Shown here piece by piece: positions 1-8,122 of a DNA stretch of 21,397 nucleotides. How positions within the stretch are numbered: the first letter of the stretch is position 1; every line of letters starts with the position of its first letter. The position numbers were made by a program, and so were the translations under genes. Below the pieces are notes generated by a model that made no database searches, was not told the origin of the DNA, and saw only the letters and a program-made list of their open reading frames with translations. The DNA is from Nitrosomonadaceae bacterium (GTDB lineage: Bacteria; Pseudomonadota; Gammaproteobacteria; Burkholderiales; Nitrosomonadaceae): NCBI GenBank assembly GCA_919902625.1, contig CAKKRO010000182.1:17381-38777 (forward strand). Reading direction: 5' to 3'.

Positions 1-512
1 GCGACCCATCGGCAGTTTACGTTATTTTCAGGAACCAGTTGCCGGGTTAACTGTATAAATTCACCCAAATCAGAAAAGGCGCGCGTAATAATGGTATTCA
101 CACGGTTATCCTCCCGATAATCCTCGATGCGTTTTGCAATGACTTCTACATTCGGTAGTGCCAGCTCAATTTTAACCTGTTGCAAAAAAGAGGCTTTCTT
201 CTGATTGCTTTCAACCAGAGAGACCCGCCAATCCGGCCTTGCCAGCGCAACCGGTATGCCCGGCAGCCCCGCTCCGCTACCCACATCGATAATGGATGGG
301 CCTGTAATATGGGGCAGCACCGCCAAGCTATCCATCACATGCTGATAAAGCATGTCTTGCGGGTGCTTGATGGCGGTTAAATTATGGATCCGGTTCCATT
401 TCTCGATACGCAATAAATACTGCTGGATCAATTCGTGGAGCGGTCTTTCCTGTTGCGTGAAATCATAGTCAAGAGCTTGCAAGCCCTGCGTAATTTGTGG
501 TAACAGACTCAT
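1..512 (-). CDS. rsmG: 16S rRNA (guanine-527-N7)-methyltransferase RsmG, C-terminal part cut by the window edge
   Basis: RsmG uses S-adenosylmethionine to methylate N7 of G527 in 16S rRNA within the small ribosomal subunit. I translated this frame by hand from the ATG at 512 and found 170 uninterrupted codons running off the left edge; the family is usually about 205-215 residues. Visible landmarks are the NLTAI segment near residue 46, the SAM-binding segment IDVGSGAGLPGIP, an acidic VES strand end, and ITRAF downstream, all in the order expected for RsmG. The start codon overlaps the stop of the upstream mnmG as ATGA, so translation is probably coupled. In many bacteria this pair is followed by parA and parB, which would lie outside the window. 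The identification is by family recognition and is secure. Confidence 0.95.
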   Translation of the reverse strand, partial: MSLLPQITQGLQALDYDFTQQERPLHELIQQYLLRIEKWNRIHNLTAIKHPQDMLYQHVMDSLAVLPHITGPSIIDVGSGAGLPGIPVALARPDWRVSLVESNQKKASFLQQVKIELALPNVEVIAKRIEDYREDNRVNTIITRAFSDLGEFIQLTRQLVPENNVNCRWV

Positions 513-2407
513 GCGCTTTGTTGCTGGCCATTAACTGCAAATCCACGCTTTAAATGCACCAATAATAACGAAATGGCAGCGGGGGTTACGCCCGAAATCC
601 TGGAGGCCTGGCCAATGGTTTCCGGTTTGTGCAGATTCAATTTTTGCTGTACTTCATTAGAAAGTCCTTTCACCATGCCATAATCAATCTCTTTCGGCAG
701 CACCGTATTTTCATATTGCGACTGGCGGGAAACCTCCTCCTGCTGGCGCTGGATATAACCATGATATTTGGCCTGTATTTCAACTTGTTCGGTCACTTTT
801 GCATCGCTTACCGGTGTACCGGCGCCGGGTAATGTCATCAATGTGGCATAGGTGACGTCTGGGCGCCGCAGTAACTCGGTCAATGTGTATTCCCGTTCTA
901 TCCCTTTACCCAGAACGCGCAGGGCATCCTCTTCCGGCAATGTGCTTGGCGACAGGCGCACTGAATTGAGTCTTTGTTGCTCTTGCTGGATCGCTTCCTG
1001 CTTATGCGTGAAGGCAGCCCAACGTGCGTCATCCACCAGCCCAAGCTTCCGTCCCATTTCAGTCAGGCGCAAATCGGCGTTGTCTTCGCGCAATTGCAAA
1101 CGGTATTCCGCCCGGCTGGTAAACATCCGGTAGGGCTCGGTGACGCCGGAAGTCACCAGATCATCGACCAGAACGCCTAAATAAGCTTCGTTCCTTTGCG
1201 GTAGCCACGCCTCCTGCTCCTGAATTTTCAGTGCGGCATTAATGCCGGCCAGCAATCCCTGCGCGGCGGCTTCCTCATAACCGGTTGTGCCGTTGATTTG
1301 TCCGGCAAAGTACAAGTTCTCGATGGTTTTGGTTTCGAGCGAGCGTTTCAGGTTGCGCGGGTCAAAATAATCATATTCGATAGCATAGCCAGGGCGTGTG
1401 ATATGCGCATGCTCAAGACCTGCTATGGAATGGATCAGCTTGACCTGCACTTCAAACGGCAGGCTGGTGGATATCCCGTTGGGATAGATTTCATGCGTGC
1501 CCAGTCCTTCCGGCTCGAGAAAAATGGAATGCGATTCGCGGGCGGAAAAACGCACCACCTTGTCTTCAATCGAAGGACAATAGCGCGGGCCAATGCCTTC
1601 AATTTTGCCGGTGTACAAGGGTGAATCCACCAAACCATCGCGAATGATGCCGTGCGTGATCGCGTTGGTACTCGTGATCCAGCAGGATATCTGCTGCGGA
1701 TGCTGAATGTCTGCGCCGAACAATGAGAACACCGGGGTGGGTCGATCTCCCGGTTGCTCCAGCAGTTTTGCATAATCCATGCTGCGGCCATCTATGCGCG
1801 GTGGCGTGCCGGTTTTCAGCCGCCCTGCCGGAAATTCCATTTCGCGTAGCCTCTGCGCCAGTGTGATGGACGGCGGATCGCCCGCCCTGCCCGCCTTGAA
1901 ATGGGTTTTGCCAATATGCGCCAATCCCGCCAGGAACGTGCCGACCGTCAAGATGACCGCGCGCGCATGGATTCTGATGTTGAGCTGCGTGATCACGCCG
2001 AGCACCCGGTCCTGCTCAAGGATCAGATCGTCCACCGCTTGCTGCATGACCCAAAGGTTGGGTTGGTTCTCAATACGTCTGCGAATGGCCTGCCGGTAAA
2101 GCACCCGATCCGCCTGCGCGCGCGTGGCCCTCACCGCCGGGCCTTTGCTGGCATTGAGAATGCGAAACTGGATGCCGGCTTCATCGGTAGCCAATCCCAT
2201 GGCGCCGCCCAAGGCATCAATTTCCTTCACCAGATGACTTTTCCCGATGCCCCCGATGGAAGGATTGCAAGACATCTGCCCGATAGTTTCAATATTGTGC
2301 GTCAGCAACAGCGTCTTGTGCCCCATGCGCGCCGCCGCCAGCGCCGCCTCAGTCCCGGCATGGCCGCCCCCGACAACGATAATCTCAAATTCTGTATGAT
2401 TGCTCAT
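509..2407 (-). CDS. mnmG: tRNA uridine-5-carboxymethylaminomethyl modification enzyme MnmG (GidA)
   Basis: MnmG is the FAD-dependent partner of MnmE. The complex installs the (carboxymethyl)aminomethyl group on U34 of tRNAs that read split codon boxes, in the cytoplasm. The protein starts with a Rossmann FAD motif (GGGHAGTEAA), followed by GQMSCNPSIGGIGK, GRAGDPPSI, GRLKTGTPPRIDGR, GPRYCPSIEDK (containing a conserved cysteine), EIYPNGISTSLP and QINGTTGYEEAAAQG, and it ends with the family hallmark IGQASRISGVTPAAIS. The length of about 632 residues matches the family. I chose the ATG at 2407; a TTG three codons upstream (2416) is also possible, and neither has a strong Shine-Dalgarno. It overlaps rsmG downstream by four bases. 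A good sigma-70 promoter lies about 130 bases upstream, with a parS site in the intervening leader. Confidence 0.97.
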   Translation of the reverse strand: MSNHTEFEIIVVGGGHAGTEAALAAARMGHKTLLLTHNIETIGQMSCNPSIGGIGKSHLVKEIDALGGAMGLATDEAGIQFRILNASKGPAVRATRAQADRVLYRQAIRRRIENQPNLWVMQQAVDDLILEQDRVLGVITQLNIRIHARAVILTVGTFLAGLAHIGKTHFKAGRAGDPPSITLAQRLREMEFPAGRLKTGTPPRIDGRSMDYAKLLEQPGDRPTPVFSLFGADIQHPQQISCWITSTNAITHGIIRDGLVDSPLYTGKIEGIGPRYCPSIEDKVVRFSARESHSIFLEPEGLGTHEIYPNGISTSLPFEVQVKLIHSIAGLEHAHITRPGYAIEYDYFDPRNLKRSLETKTIENLYFAGQINGTTGYEEAAAQGLLAGINAALKIQEQEAWLPQRNEAYLGVLVDDLVTSGVTEPYRMFTSRAEYRLQLREDNADLRLTEMGRKLGLVDDARWAAFTHKQEAIQQEQQRLNSVRLSPSTLPEEDALRVLGKGIEREYTLTELLRRPDVTYATLMTLPGAGTPVSDAKVTEQVEIQAKYHGYIQRQQEEVSRQSQYENTVLPKEIDYGMVKGLSNEVQQKLNLHKPETIGQASRISGVTPAAISLLLVHLKRGFAVNGQQQSA

Positions 2408-2478
2408 AGTGCTCAAGCCCGCGATGCTTGTAAATAACCAATAATTTCTTGACTGTACGGAAGGATGCTTAACAGAGA

Positions 2479-2494
2479 TGTTTCACGTGAAACC
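2479..2494. promoter_or_regulatory. parS centromere-like site (ParB binding)
   Basis: The 16 bases match the widely conserved chromosomal parS palindrome TGTTTCACGTGAAACA at 15 positions; only the last base differs (C instead of A). ParB loads on such sites and, with ParA, moves newly replicated origins. It sits in the predicted 5' leader of mnmG, just upstream of the gene pair that commonly precedes parAB. Only one copy was noticed in the window. Confidence 0.85.
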
Positions 2495-2538
2495 TTTTTG
2501 CAGCATGCGCTGCCTGAAGGTGTGGTTTCCAGGTTGCA

Positions 2539-2568
2539 ATTATAGGTGGTGCGGAATAATGAACGCAA
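2539..2568 (-). promoter_or_regulatory. Predicted sigma-70 promoter of mnmG-rsmG
   Basis: On the minus strand a perfect -10 box TATAAT (2539-2544) lies 18 bases downstream of TTGCGT (2563-2568), which matches the first three bases of the -35 consensus. Transcription would begin near 2532, giving a leader of about 125 bases that contains the parS site. Confidence 0.55.
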
Positions 2569-2615
2569 ATTTATGTTTAGTGGTTTGGTGTTATTCGCGC
2601 CTGATGGTAATTGCG

Positions 2616-2969
2616 TCAGAAGACCAGCACCTTATCGGACTCAACAGTCCACTGCGCCAGTTGACTCATCGTACTGATTTCGACTCCTTCGAGAAGCGCC
2701 AGGTTTTTTATGCCGCGCGCTTCTGAGCAAGTGCCGCAAGTTTTGACTTGACCGCCTTTTGCGATGACAGCTTTAAGCATCCGCTCGACGTTGTAATATC
2801 CTTGGGGAGTGGACTGGACGGGCAGGACGGCTGTAACCGAGTCTGCCACCAAGAAAATGTGGATTTCAGTCTGCGGTTGTTCTTTTTGCAGCGCCATCAC
2901 GAGACGCAGAGCATTGTAGGTTCTCTCGGAACCATAGGGTGCGTCATTCAGGATAAATAAAATCTTCAT
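2616..2969 (-). CDS. DsrE/DsrF-like (YchN-type) family protein
   Basis: This is a 117-residue cytoplasmic protein of the DsrE-like fold, a family that includes sulfur-relay subunits and many small uncharacterised proteins. It opens with the typical strand and turn MKILFILNDAPYGSERTYNALRLA-like pattern, followed by a second strand (IHIFLVADSV), a helix (YNVERMLKAVIAKGG) and a pair of cysteines in KTCGTCSEARG (Cys78 and Cys81), the usual location of the reactive cysteine in this fold. No signal peptide is present. A seven-G run just upstream of the ATG at 2969 may act as the ribosome binding site. The genes on either side show no sulfur-oxidation system, so a role in dissimilatory sulfur metabolism is not supported; the specific function is unknown. 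Confidence 0.8.
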   Translation of the reverse strand: MKILFILNDAPYGSERTYNALRLVMALQKEQPQTEIHIFLVADSVTAVLPVQSTPQGYYNVERMLKAVIAKGGQVKTCGTCSEARGIKNLALLEGVEISTMSQLAQWTVESDKVLVF

Positions 2970-3056
2970 TGTATGCCCCCCCTACTTTCAGTGAGAATGG
3001 TTAAAGTTCATGCAAATGAAAAATCAAACAAAACAGTTTCCAGAGTTATTTGGAAA

Positions 3057-3087
3057 ATTATAAGTCAATGAAATAATAGCACGTCAG
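3057..3087 (-). promoter_or_regulatory. Possible promoter of the DsrE-like gene
   Basis: On the minus strand there is a perfect TATAAT (3057-3062) with CTGACG (3082-3087) 19 bases upstream. The -35 match is partial and the spacing is long, so this is tentative. The leader to the start at 2969 would be about 80 bases. Confidence 0.25.
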
Positions 3088-3134
3088 CATTTCCTTGGTT
3101 TTTATAACCATAAAAATGGATCAGATCAATGAAA

Positions 3135-6100
3135 TTACTTAAGTATAAACTCCACTCGATTCCCTTTCTTCTGATCGCCTTCCTTGGCCTCATGGATGCC
3201 CACGACAAAAATACGCTCGCTGGGAATTCCGCCTTGCTCGACCAACCAGTTGCGGGCAGCGATGGCGCGGCGTTCGGCCAGTGCTTCCAGGTCGCTTTCG
3301 TTAATTGTTATATGTGCCAGCATGAGTTGTTCCATTTCAGCGATGGGAAGGCTTTTGGTCAGGCCAATCATGTTCCTGGGTTTTTCGAAAGGTTCTTTTT
3401 TGTAAACCCGCTCAAGATACTCGCCATATTCTTCCGGGGTTAATGTCACTTCCGTGATGGCGCCAGTGGCGATGCCTTTCTGGGTCTGCTCGGCTAATTT
3501 CTGCGCTTTCACTTTGTCTTGCAGGGTGGCCAGCTTGAGGCCTGCATAGTCTTCCGCCGGATCGGCATAACCGGAAATTTCCAGCTTGAGTGAAGGGCGG
3601 TCGGTCAGGATTTGCGCCAAGGCTTGCAGGCGTTGTGATGCTTCCGTTTCAATCTCCGCAAAGCCGGGAGTGAAGGAAATCCCGGATAATGCTTCGCCGC
3701 CTTCCAGCACTGAACCCAGTAAGGCAAAAGGTGAAGTGATCGCTTTGGTGATCAGGTTGACAAGCGCCTCGAAAATAATTTCGCCCAGGTTAAATTGCGG
3801 GTCATGGATGGAGCCCTGCAGCGGCAGGTGGATATCAATTTCGCCCCGGCGGTTTTTGAGCAGGGTAATCGCAAGACTGAGTGGTAGGGATACGGCTGCT
3901 TCGCTGTCCACTTTATCACCCAGGGTAAATTGATCCAGAAAAATCTTGTTGTCGGCGGTTAAAATGCCATTCTTGACTTGGTAATAAACATCGGCTGACA
4001 GCTTTCCCTTCTCAATCGCGTAGCCGATATATTTTCCCGAATAGGGACTGAAGGGGGGCAGGTCGATGTTCTTAACATGGGTAACCAGATCCAGCGCAAG
4101 CTCGGAACTGAATGGATCAATCGTTCCGCGAATTTCCAGAGGGGCTGTTTTGCCGACCGCGCCACGAATATCGATATTGCCGGATTGGCCGGGTTGTAAC
4201 GGGCCGATCTGACCCGTGAGACCTGTCAGATTGGCGCGATAATTGGGTTTGATAAAGCGGTCATTGAAATGGATGCTGCCTTGCTGCAGAAGAATTTTTT
4301 CGATATGAATGGGGGTTTCTTCTTTGGATTCGTTTGGATCGGTATCCGTGGGCGCGGCACCGGCAATCGTTGTTCCGGATTGTGCCGGATGATCCTGCCG
4401 GATGATTTTGCTGAGATTGAGGCTGCCATCCGGCAAGATGGTTAATCGTGCATAAAAGTCGTTTAAATTTATAGTGTTAATATCCACGTGCAGCGGATCA
4501 TTGACAAAGTTCAGGCCGCTGATGTCCAGTGTTTTCCAGCGCAGCAGATCGCGGGCATTTTCTGGATTGAATACGTTGAAATTAAGAAGGCTTCCATGGC
4601 CACCCACTTGAATTTTCAGCGGATCCCCTTGCGCTTTGATATGGCCTTCAAAGGAGATATCGCCACGGGTCAGCAGTGCGGTCAGTTTATCGCCTGCCCA
4701 GCCTTGTAAAGACACCAGATCAACCGTATCAAGATGCAGGGCTAAATCAGCGGAAAGAGGCGCCCATGCCAGCGAACCAGCGGCCTTGATGTTGCCGTGT
4801 TGATTCACTTGCGCCTGCAAGGCCAGATTCAAGGGTTTGATGCCGTTCAGATCGATGTTATCGAGTGTTAGATCCAATGAATCCACCACCATCGGTGTCA
4901 GTTTGGTCAGTGTGAGGTCTTCATAACGCAATGTGGCCGCGTTCAGCTTAATACGCTTGATTTGCGGGGTCCAAGGGGTATCCGTTGTGGATGATTCATC
5001 CTTGCTCGTGGCGACAGGCCCAGGCAATTCCGTTCTTTTCTCAGCAATACGAATCTTGTTACCGGAATAAACAGGCTTTCTGGCAGGAAGAGGAATGCGT
5101 GCCTGAACTGGAATCTGAGTATCCGGGGAGCTGAACAGCCGGGTTAAATCGATAGCGCCGTCGGCTTCCCGGCGCAGGGCGGCGCTCAAACGATCCAGGG
5201 TCATGTCGCCCACTGCAATCTGATGCGTTTTTGCATTGATCAGGACGTGATCGATCATCAGCTTCGCAAGCGTTAATGCAGGCTCATTTTCGCCTTCACG
5301 AACCAAGGTCATCTGATCTGCATTCAGTTTGATTCGTGATGGCTTCTTACCCGTTAGATCGATTTGAGTCAGAGCAACATCCAGCCGCTTCAGGGCGGTT
5401 TGGTAAGGGGATGCTGCCGCGCTGTTTTTTATTTTTAATTGCCGTAAGGCGGTATGGCCGGTCAAGGTAATATCCGGCGCTTCATTCGCCGCCTGTGTAA
5501 AGGTAAGGAGCCAATCGCTATCGGAAAAACCTGAAAGCAGATGAATGCCGTCTGGCAAGGGCATGTACTGACCGAGCCGTGTTAAGTCAAACTCATTCCA
5601 CTTAAAAGTCAACGCCGCTTCCTGATTTGCGCTAAAAAGATGCAGCCTGCCATCCAAAGAAAAAGGCGCTCCATTCATTTTTGCGCTGAAGTGGGGCTCT
5701 ATCCAGTGGGTCAGGGCGCTGTCGAAATTGGCAATAATAGGAATGCCCAGATTGATTTCAGTGATGTGATGCTCAGTTTTCGTGTGCCGGTCAATCCATT
5801 CAACATGACCGCCCTGAATCGTCATATTGCTGATGGAGAATAGGTTGCTTTGTTCGCTGCCTGCATTTTCTTTATTCGATGGCTGTCTGAATTGTTCCAG
5901 CAAGCCGGAAATATTCAGTTGGTCTTTTGTTGTTCGAACCAGGCGCAGTTTGGGGTCTGTCAGGGCAATGGCGGTGATGATGGGCGCACGGCGCTGGAGT
6001 GATTCGATACTCAGGCCGACATACAGCCGGTTAAAGGAAAACAGTGCTTCGCCGGGTTCATGGATATCAGCTTTCTCACCTACACTAAAACCATGCACGA

Positions 6101-6314
6101 TCAACTCGAGCGTAGATAGCTTGAATTCGACCGATGCGATGGTGACAGGATGTTGCAAGGTCTCTGACAGGCGGATCTCGAGTTGGGATTTTGCATAACC
6201 CGGTAACCAGAAGGCATTGAGCGCAGCCAGTAAGGCAATCAGAGCGGCCAGCACGCCGAAACTGGTACTCAATCGTTTATATTGAATAAAACGTTGTTGT
6301 ATGGTCACAGTCAT
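3135..6314 (-). CDS. Large AsmA-like DUF748 envelope protein with OmpA-like C-terminal segment
   Basis: This 1059-residue protein has an N-terminal membrane anchor (about residues 19-37) followed by a very long periplasmic region of repeated beta-strand segments with the texture of AsmA/TamB/YhdP-like proteins. Phrases typical of DUF748 members include the early FWLPGYAKSQLEIRLSETL stretch and the later SPYSGKYIGYAIEKGKLSAD stretch. Related AsmA-like proteins are implicated in lipid transport or outer-membrane homeostasis; that role is inferred here by family only. From about residue 885 the C-terminus resembles an OmpA-like fold (LKLEISGYADPAED and later RAIAARNWLVEQ and GNRVEFILK), with a charged insertion of about 100 residues between the halves. 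The start at 6314 is supported by GGAAGG about nine bases upstream. It appears to be transcribed alone or with its minus-strand neighbours. Confidence 0.85.
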   Translation of the reverse strand: MTVTIQQRFIQYKRLSTSFGVLAALIALLAALNAFWLPGYAKSQLEIRLSETLQHPVTIASVEFKLSTLELIVHGFSVGEKADIHEPGEALFSFNRLYVGLSIESLQRRAPIITAIALTDPKLRLVRTTKDQLNISGLLEQFRQPSNKENAGSEQSNLFSISNMTIQGGHVEWIDRHTKTEHHITEINLGIPIIANFDSALTHWIEPHFSAKMNGAPFSLDGRLHLFSANQEAALTFKWNEFDLTRLGQYMPLPDGIHLLSGFSDSDWLLTFTQAANEAPDITLTGHTALRQLKIKNSAAASPYQTALKRLDVALTQIDLTGKKPSRIKLNADQMTLVREGENEPALTLAKLMIDHVLINAKTHQIAVGDMTLDRLSAALRREADGAIDLTRLFSSPDTQIPVQARIPLPARKPVYSGNKIRIAEKRTELPGPVATSKDESSTTDTPWTPQIKRIKLNAATLRYEDLTLTKLTPMVVDSLDLTLDNIDLNGIKPLNLALQAQVNQHGNIKAAGSLAWAPLSADLALHLDTVDLVSLQGWAGDKLTALLTRGDISFEGHIKAQGDPLKIQVGGHGSLLNFNVFNPENARDLLRWKTLDISGLNFVNDPLHVDINTINLNDFYARLTILPDGSLNLSKIIRQDHPAQSGTTIAGAAPTDTDPNESKEETPIHIEKILLQQGSIHFNDRFIKPNYRANLTGLTGQIGPLQPGQSGNIDIRGAVGKTAPLEIRGTIDPFSSELALDLVTHVKNIDLPPFSPYSGKYIGYAIEKGKLSADVYYQVKNGILTADNKIFLDQFTLGDKVDSEAAVSLPLSLAITLLKNRRGEIDIHLPLQGSIHDPQFNLGEIIFEALVNLITKAITSPFALLGSVLEGGEALSGISFTPGFAEIETEASQRLQALAQILTDRPSLKLEISGYADPAEDYAGLKLATLQDKVKAQKLAEQTQKGIATGAITEVTLTPEEYGEYLERVYKKEPFEKPRNMIGLTKSLPIAEMEQLMLAHITINESDLEALAERRAIAARNWLVEQGGIPSERIFVVGIHEAKEGDQKKGNRVEFILK

Positions 6315-6490
6315 AGCAGTGCCTTCCAGTATGTGCAGCGTGTTATCAGGATGCTAAAAACATTATTCTAGAGCGATCAATGGTAAGTTATTTTTCTGAA
6401 TTAGAGAGCAGATTGAGCTATTCAGAAGCTGTATCGGAACAGTCAACTCAATAGCTCTTAATTCAACAGAAACGGAATGAATCGTAAATT

Positions 6491-6958
6491 TTAATAATGC
6501 CCGCCGCTTGCTTTCAGGCTGACGAGTTCCACATCAAAAATGAGCGTGGCATCCGGTGGAATAATATTGCCCGCGCCACGTGCGCCATAAGCCATGGCGG
6601 GCGGAATAATCAATGTGCGCTGTCCGCCCACTTTCATGCCGGCAACCCCTTGATCCCAGCCTTTGATCACTCGTCCCGCTCCCAGCATGAAGGAGAAATG
6701 CTCTTTGCGATCATGCGAGCTGTCAAACTTCTTGCCCTTTTTATCCGGGGCATTCTCGTCGTAAAGCCAGCCGGTATAATGGACATTGACAGTTTTTCCT
6801 ATTTCAGCTTCTTCGCCGCTACCAACGATGTTGTCAATTTTCTGAAACTGCGGACCATCAGCCGCTGCGTGCTCTTTGTAAGCAAAGACTCCCTGAGGCA
6901 GCATGATCAGAACCAACAGGATGATACTTGAATTAAATACAGTCTTTAAATTAGGCAT
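6491..6958 (-). CDS. Secreted FKBP-type peptidyl-prolyl cis-trans isomerase
   Basis: This 155-residue protein should speed proline isomerisation of folding proteins in the periplasm. It has a signal peptide with a hydrophobic core (residues about 9-24) and a likely cleavage after VFA near residue 26. One FKBP domain fills residues about 42-150, with the conserved VHYTGWL, KKFDSSHDR, FMLGAGRVIKGWDQG, IPPAMAYG and IPPDATLIFDVELV elements that line the substrate pocket. The start at 6958 follows GAGGA at a normal distance. A TATAAT box about 55 bases upstream may be its promoter, divergent from the DUF454 gene. Whether the mature form is soluble or attached to the membrane cannot be told, but there is no lipobox. 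Confidence 0.93.
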   Translation of the reverse strand: MPNLKTVFNSSIILLVLIMLPQGVFAYKEHAAADGPQFQKIDNIVGSGEEAEIGKTVNVHYTGWLYDENAPDKKGKKFDSSHDRKEHFSFMLGAGRVIKGWDQGVAGMKVGGQRTLIIPPAMAYGARGAGNIIPPDATLIFDVELVSLKASGGHY

Positions 6959-7012
6959 AATTTCCTCAAGAAAAAATTAAATTCGGTTAATTCTAACGAT
7001 CAACTCTCGGGT

Positions 7013-7018
7013 ATTATA
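7013..7018 (-). promoter_or_regulatory. Possible -10 box of the FKBP gene
   Basis: A perfect TATAAT on the minus strand lies 54 bases upstream of the FKBP start codon. No good -35 element is found 16-18 bases upstream, so the assignment is tentative. Confidence 0.3.
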
Positions 7019-7076
7019 ACCGTTAAGCGCCATTCGTCATCAGTGATGGTTCGTGTTGATCGCTAGTACTGGTCCG

Positions 7077-7105
7077 TTGATCAAGAATATTTGATACTCT
7101 ATAAT
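7077..7105 (+). promoter_or_regulatory. Predicted sigma-70 promoter of the DUF454 gene
   Basis: TTGATC (7077-7082) and a perfect TATAAT (7100-7105) are separated by the optimal 17 bases. Transcription would begin near 7112, about 34 bases before the ATG at 7146. Confidence 0.65.
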
Positions 7106-7145
7106 TATCTGTATTACATCGCTATTTACCGGATACATTCGAGCA

Positions 7146-7610
7146 ATGCAATCTTCCGAACAACCCGAGCCGCAACTAAGTGAGCAGCAGGCGTTAAATC
7201 AACAAACGGCCGGCCTTTTATGTCTGCATGATTCACCCTTTGTGCGTGCCATGTATCTGGGCGCCGGTTTTCTGGCATTATTTCTGGGCGCATTGGGCGC
7301 CGTTTTGCCGGTATTACCCACGACACCCTTTGTGCTTCTGGCGGCGGCTTGTTTCGCGCGCGGCTCAGAGCACTTCCATCATAAATTATTGACCCACCGG
7401 ATAGCCGGTCCCATAATCCGCGAATGGTGCATCTATCACAGTATTCCACGCCGCGCCAAACGCTGGGCTTATTTTCTGATGGCTTTGTCGTTCGGCAGTT
7501 CCATTTTAATAGTGCCGGAGCTATGGCAAAAGATCATGCTGGCAGGGATTGGCGGCATATTGGCCTTCTATGTCCGGCGCATTCCGGTAAGAGAGATTTT
7601 GGATAAGTAG
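7146..7610 (+). CDS. DUF454 (YbaN-like) inner membrane protein
   Basis: A 154-residue integral membrane protein of the DUF454/YbaN family, whose molecular role is not known. The N-terminal 30 residues are polar. They are followed by a first membrane segment and the family signature LGAVLPVLPTTPFVLLAAACFARGS, then a hydrophilic stretch with HRIAGPIIREW and the basic IPRRAKRWA, and two closely spaced membrane segments ending with the conserved RRIPVRE. It is the first gene of a plus-strand run and has a good promoter directly upstream. No clear Shine-Dalgarno precedes the ATG at 7146, but no better start precedes the conserved domain. Confidence 0.88.
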   Translation: MQSSEQPEPQLSEQQALNQQTAGLLCLHDSPFVRAMYLGAGFLALFLGALGAVLPVLPTTPFVLLAAACFARGSEHFHHKLLTHRIAGPIIREWCIYHSIPRRAKRWAYFLMALSFGSSILIVPELWQKIMLAGIGGILAFYVRRIPVREILDK

Positions 7611-7690
7611 ATGAGCTTTTGAATTTCAGCAAATAAAAAATTTACAGGCTCATCGAATGGTCTTTGATGAACAAGTGCTAGAATAATAAT

Positions 7691-8056
7691 ATGGCTGAAG
7701 AAAGAGAAACATCTGATTTTGACTTTGACCGATGGTCCAAAATGGCTCAGCAGGATCCTGAGAAATTTGAGGCTATGCGTCAACAATTAATCAATGATGT
7801 GATCGAGCAAGCACCATTACATCTCAAGCAGCGAATGGCGGGCTTACAGTGGCAAGTGGATCAAATCCGCAAACAAGCAAATAACCCAATGGTTGCATGC
7901 CTGCAGATTTCTCAAAAAATGTGGGGTAATGTGCTGGGGGAGAAAGGGCTATTGAACGCACTCCAGGAACCCAAAAAGCTATTAAGTGCTTTAAAAAAAG
8001 AGCATGTAGGTAAAGTGCTTTCATTTGAAAGATATAAATCCAGTAAGCGGGTTTAG
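7691..8056 (+). CDS. DUF3135 domain-containing protein
   Basis: A 121-residue soluble, mostly helical protein without signal peptide or membrane segment. The pattern FDFDRWSKMAQQDPEKFEAMR near the start, the middle LKQRMAGLQWQVDQIR and the following NNPMVACLQISQKMW are recognisable as DUF3135, a small proteobacterial family of unknown function. It follows the DUF454 gene after 80 bases and precedes the spermidine-synthase-like gene by 66 bases on the same strand, so the three may be co-transcribed. The ribosome binding site is weak. No function can be assigned from sequence. Confidence 0.8.
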   Translation: MAEERETSDFDFDRWSKMAQQDPEKFEAMRQQLINDVIEQAPLHLKQRMAGLQWQVDQIRKQANNPMVACLQISQKMWGNVLGEKGLLNALQEPKKLLSALKKEHVGKVLSFERYKSSKRV

Positions 8057-8122
8057 TTTGAAGCTTGTTTTGCAGAACGTCTCAACCTCAATACTTTCCC
8101 TGTCAGCAAATCCGGTAGGCGC

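Noticed and set aside
1298..2437. Several plus-strand and other-frame ORFs of about 100-180 codons over mnmG
   Set aside because: They are shadows of the unmistakable mnmG frame, with arginine- and serine-rich composition typical of antisense frames.
2478..2726. Plus-strand ORF of 82 codons beginning MFHVKP
   Set aside because: Its first codons are simply the parS palindrome read in frame, and the rest overlaps the antisense of the DsrE-like gene. No family resemblance or ribosome binding site supports it.
3097..3120. AT-rich inverted repeat TTTTTAT-AACC-ATAAAAA between the DUF748 and DsrE-like genes
   Set aside because: The stem is only A-T pairs and no GC-rich core or clear U-run follows it in the minus-strand direction, so an intrinsic terminator cannot be supported.
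6415..6457. Inverted repeat GAGCTATT / AATAGCTC in the gap between the DUF748 and FKBP genes
   Set aside because: Eight-base arms separated by 27 bases with no U-run are within chance expectation; nothing else was seen in this 176-base gap.
7568..7786. Minus-strand 72-codon ORF across the DUF454-DUF3135 junction
   Set aside because: It is antisense to two supported genes, has no ribosome binding site and resembles no family.
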